Origin: Deltaproteobacteria bacterium | GTDB taxonomy: Bacteria > Desulfobacterota > Desulfobacteria > Desulfobacterales > JAFDFH01 | Assembly: GCA_019309945.1 (NCBI GenBank) | Contig: JAFDFH010000163.1 | Location: 1 to 6,128 of the forward strand | Length of the DNA: 6,128 bases | Direction of reading: 5' to 3' | Part shown: positions 4,295-6,128 of the stretch, one piece after another | Layout of the letters: the number at the start of each line of letters is the position of its first letter | How positions within the stretch are numbered: the first letter of the stretch is position 1 | Made by a program: the position numbers and the translations under genes | The notes under the pieces: generated by a model | The model's input: only the letters and a program-made list of their open reading frames with translations | Databases searched by the model: none | What the model was told of the DNA's origin: nothing

Positions 4295-5521
4295 CTAGGA
4301 TTTTTTTACCCTTACGAACATGCCCAATATCAACATGGCGGCAATTGCCATAATTCCCCCGAAAATAAACGGTGCGCCGGGAAAGAGTAAGAACAGGAAT
4401 CCTGCCATAACGCTTGCCGGAAAAAGCCCGATACCCACGATGGTATGGAAAAACCCCAGTGCGGTTGCTTTCGAGCCTTCAGGGGCAAGATCTGAAACAA
4501 ACGCCTTTTCAACCCCTTCCGTCAAGGCAGAGTATACACCGTATATTATCCAGAACCCCCACAACAGGCTGTTCGTATCCGGTGTAATAAAGCTAAAGGA
4601 AAGATAGACCACCGCATATAGACTGTATCCTGCCATGAGGATTTCTTTCCGCCCGATCCTGTCGGATAATGAACCAAAGAAGGTGGATAATAAGGTACAG
4701 GAAAGATTGAACAAAAGATACATCAGGATTACCGAAGACAACGAATGTCCGAGATCCATGCTCCGTAATAGTAAAAACTGATTTGATGAATTCCCCAGGG
4801 CAAATAATAACTGGGACAAAAACAAAATCTGAAGGTTTCGGTCGTACTGCCGGAAATTTAAGGTCGGTTTAGATTTGGCATCAGTAGGTAAGGCGGGATG
4901 TTGTTTGCGGATTTCTTTGACAAAAAAGAGAAATAAGATACCGATAAATGCAGGAATAATCGAGATGAGAAACAAAATATAAAAAGCGCTGATATCCCGC
5001 AAATTGCCGGTTGCAGGATCTAAAAATCGGCTGACCAGAAAATAACAGATCAGCGCCCCTAATGTGGCCCCGGCAAAATCCATTCCCCTTTGAAAACCAA
5101 ACGCTTTCCCCTGGATGGAGCCGGAGACGGATTCAGAAATCAATGCATCCCGTGGTGCCGTCCGGACCCCTTTCCCCACACGGTCTAAAAATCGGCTGAG
5201 TAAAATAAAATACCATCCCATAGCCGATAGAAAGAGGAGAATTTTAGAAAATGCGGAGATCGTATAACCGAAAATCGCAGGCCCCTTTCGATTTTTCATC
5301 CGGTCGGAATAATATCCGGAAAAAAGCTTCAGCAAACTGGCCGTAGATTCGGCAATTCCCTCAATGATCCCTAAAACCGGGCCGATCATGGCGGTTTTTG
5401 TCACCATAATCATACGGACAAACGCCTGCAAAAGAGGGTATATCATCTCTGACGACACGTCTGTAAAAAAAGACGTAAACCCGGTAAGAATAACGTTTCG
5501 AGTGATTTTATGGTTTTTCAT
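4295..5521 (-). CDS. MFS transporter (MJ1317-like group), substrate unknown
   Basis: This is a 408-residue polytopic inner-membrane protein of the major facilitator superfamily, about 12 helices with a cytoplasmic linker near 202-228 (KEIRKQH...FRQYDRN). Family marks are motif A-like loops after helix 2, GYYSDRMKNRKG (69-80), and in the second half GSLSDRIGRK (283-292). LDRVGKGVRTAPRDALI (112-128) and GKAFGFQRGMDFAGATLGAL (138-157) are typical of the MJ1317-like MFS group often annotated as drug or metabolite exporters. Substrate and direction cannot be read from sequence; proton coupling is usual for the family. The start at 5521 is preceded by GGGGAG (minus strand), about 11 bases away. It lies 29 bp downstream of the TPR gene on the same strand, so the two are probably cotranscribed. 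REP-like hairpins bound the pair. Length and motifs suggest an intact gene. Confidence 0.9.
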   Translation of the reverse strand: MKNHKITRNVILTGFTSFFTDVSSEMIYPLLQAFVRMIMVTKTAMIGPVLGIIEGIAESTASLLKLFSGYYSDRMKNRKGPAIFGYTISAFSKILLFLSAMGWYFILLSRFLDRVGKGVRTAPRDALISESVSGSIQGKAFGFQRGMDFAGATLGALICYFLVSRFLDPATGNLRDISAFYILFLISIIPAFIGILFLFFVKEIRKQHPALPTDAKSKPTLNFRQYDRNLQILFLSQLLFALGNSSNQFLLLRSMDLGHSLSSVILMYLLFNLSCTLLSTFFGSLSDRIGRKEILMAGYSLYAVVYLSFSFITPDTNSLLWGFWIIYGVYSALTEGVEKAFVSDLAPEGSKATALGFFHTIVGIGLFPASVMAGFLFLLFPGAPFIFGGIMAIAAMLILGMFVRVKKS

Positions 5522-5550
5522 GAAAAGCGGTTCTCCCCTTTCCTGAAATT

Positions 5551-6066
5551 TTAACGCGGGGGGCTTTCACGAATTTTTTTGATCAGGACGTTGACCTGTT
5601 CAATCACCGCCGGCTCTTTGGATAACGTCTTGGCGTGTTTTAATACCTTTTCAGCGTCATCATATCGTTTCATTCTAACGTAAATAGAAGCGAGAAAAAG
5701 ATAGTTGTTGATATTGTCAGGGTCCAGTTCGGTTATTCTAAAATGTTCACTAACAGCGGCTGAATACTTTTTTTGAACAGCAAATACCCTTGCAAGATAC
5801 TGATGAGATTCAATATGATTATCATTGAGGGAGATGGCTGTCTGAAAAGCGCTTACGGCCTGCTCAAATTTTTCATTGGCTTGTTCCACATTCCCTTCGG
5901 GCAACAGGTCATAAAATCCTTCTTTGTATAACGTAAGCCCAAGTTCGTGGTAATATTTTTCATCCTGAGGCTTTCTTTTTGACCCGCATATTCCAAAATA
6001 TACAAGCATAAAGGCCATTAATGCGATAACGCCCAAGGCAACCGATATCCGACGAAATTGATTCAT
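5551..6066 (-). CDS. Membrane-anchored TPR protein
   Basis: The 171-residue product has a short basic N-terminus (MNQFRR) and one hydrophobic helix at about 8-27, which predicts an N-in anchor with the rest in the periplasm. C27 (FGICG) is not in a good lipobox, since isoleucine precedes it, so it is probably not a lipoprotein. From about residue 36 it is helical. Residues 67-148 contain TPR-like repeats: FEQAVSAFQTAISLNDNHIE, HQYLARVFAVQKKYSAAVSE, FRITELDPDNINNYLFLASI and YVRMKRYDDAEKVLKHAKTL. TPRs mediate protein contacts, and the partner is unknown. The start at 6066 is supported by AGGGGT on the minus strand (6073-6078), 6-7 bases away. It is the first gene of an apparent two-gene unit with the MFS transporter, so a link to transport or assembly is possible but not shown by the sequence. 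Confidence 0.88.
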   Translation of the reverse strand: MNQFRRISVALGVIALMAFMLVYFGICGSKRKPQDEKYYHELGLTLYKEGFYDLLPEGNVEQANEKFEQAVSAFQTAISLNDNHIESHQYLARVFAVQKKYSAAVSEHFRITELDPDNINNYLFLASIYVRMKRYDDAEKVLKHAKTLSKEPAVIEQVNVLIKKIRESPPR

Positions 6067-6108
6067 AGTACGACCCCTATAATAAGGTTTTATTCATTAT
6101 TGACGCCT

Positions 6109-6128
6109 CCCCGCAGCAAGCTACGAGG
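6109..6128 (-). repeat. REP-like hairpin, copy 2 (inverted)
   Basis: On the minus strand CCTCGTAGC pairs with GCTGCGGGG around a two-base loop, with two U-G wobbles. On the plus strand those pairs become C-A mismatches, so the minus-strand RNA folds better. It is the inverted counterpart of 4249-4270, and lies about 40 bp upstream of the TPR gene start at the window edge. It may extend further to the right, beyond the visible sequence. Confidence 0.6.

Noticed and set aside
4282..4307. GGGGAG followed by T6 and a later T7 as an intrinsic terminator
   Set aside because: The T runs are on the plus strand, where no gene ends; the nearest hairpin (4249-4270) is 17 bases away from the first run. 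For the MFS transcript they are A runs.
4087..4353. Open frame of 88 codons through R2 on the plus strand
   Set aside because: It lies mostly inside the repeat, R1 does not preserve it because the two units are missing, it has no ribosome binding site, and its end overlaps the MFS gene in antisense.
6079..6084. TATTAT (minus strand) as a -10 for the TPR gene
   Set aside because: It directly abuts the ribosome binding site at 6073-6078, which would leave the transcript without that site, and no -35 is seen.

Overview
The window looks like chromosomal DNA from a Gram-negative, anaerobe-type bacterium. The most likely group is Desulfobacterota (Desulfobacterales-like). This rests on LolA (an outer-membrane lipoprotein system), a 298-residue three-cysteine NadA, moderate GC, and an intergenic space full of small palindromic repeats. 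No rRNA or phylogenetic marker was analysed, so the taxonomic guess is inference.

Layout. Positions 1-633 (+) hold the 3' end of an unrecognised gene. Positions 634-875 are an intergenic stretch with a hairpin and a decayed repeat copy. Positions 876-2472 (+) carry a compact lolA-nadA pair: a periplasmic lipoprotein carrier and quinolinate synthase. Positions 2473-2655, between convergent nadA and yebC, are filled by a 142-bp hairpin repeat (R1). Positions 2656-4033 (-) carry rlmE-yebC, an rRNA methyltransferase followed 22-25 bp later by a YebC/TACO1-family protein; both act on the ribosome or translation. Positions 4063-4251 hold a second, longer copy of the hairpin repeat (R2, 189 bp), immediately upstream of rlmE. 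Positions 4295-6066 (-) carry a two-gene unit: a membrane-anchored TPR protein followed by an MFS transporter. A short REP-like hairpin lies on each side of this unit (4249-4270 and 6109-6128), in opposite orientations.

The genes are mostly ordinary housekeeping genes; the unusual part is between them. R1 and R2 share GAGACC...GGTCTC ends, an identical 53-bp left arm and nearly identical right arms. R2 carries two extra 24/25-nt units placed symmetrically around the loop, and R1 has a single T at each of those positions. A third, degraded copy of the right half lies at 664-743 upstream of lolA. The R2 arms pair over 32 positions, and five of the seven departures from Watson-Crick pairing are U-G wobbles in the plus-strand transcript. 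This suggests a structured, non-autonomous (MITE-like) repeat family. No transposase is visible in the window, so its mobilising machinery and function are unknown.
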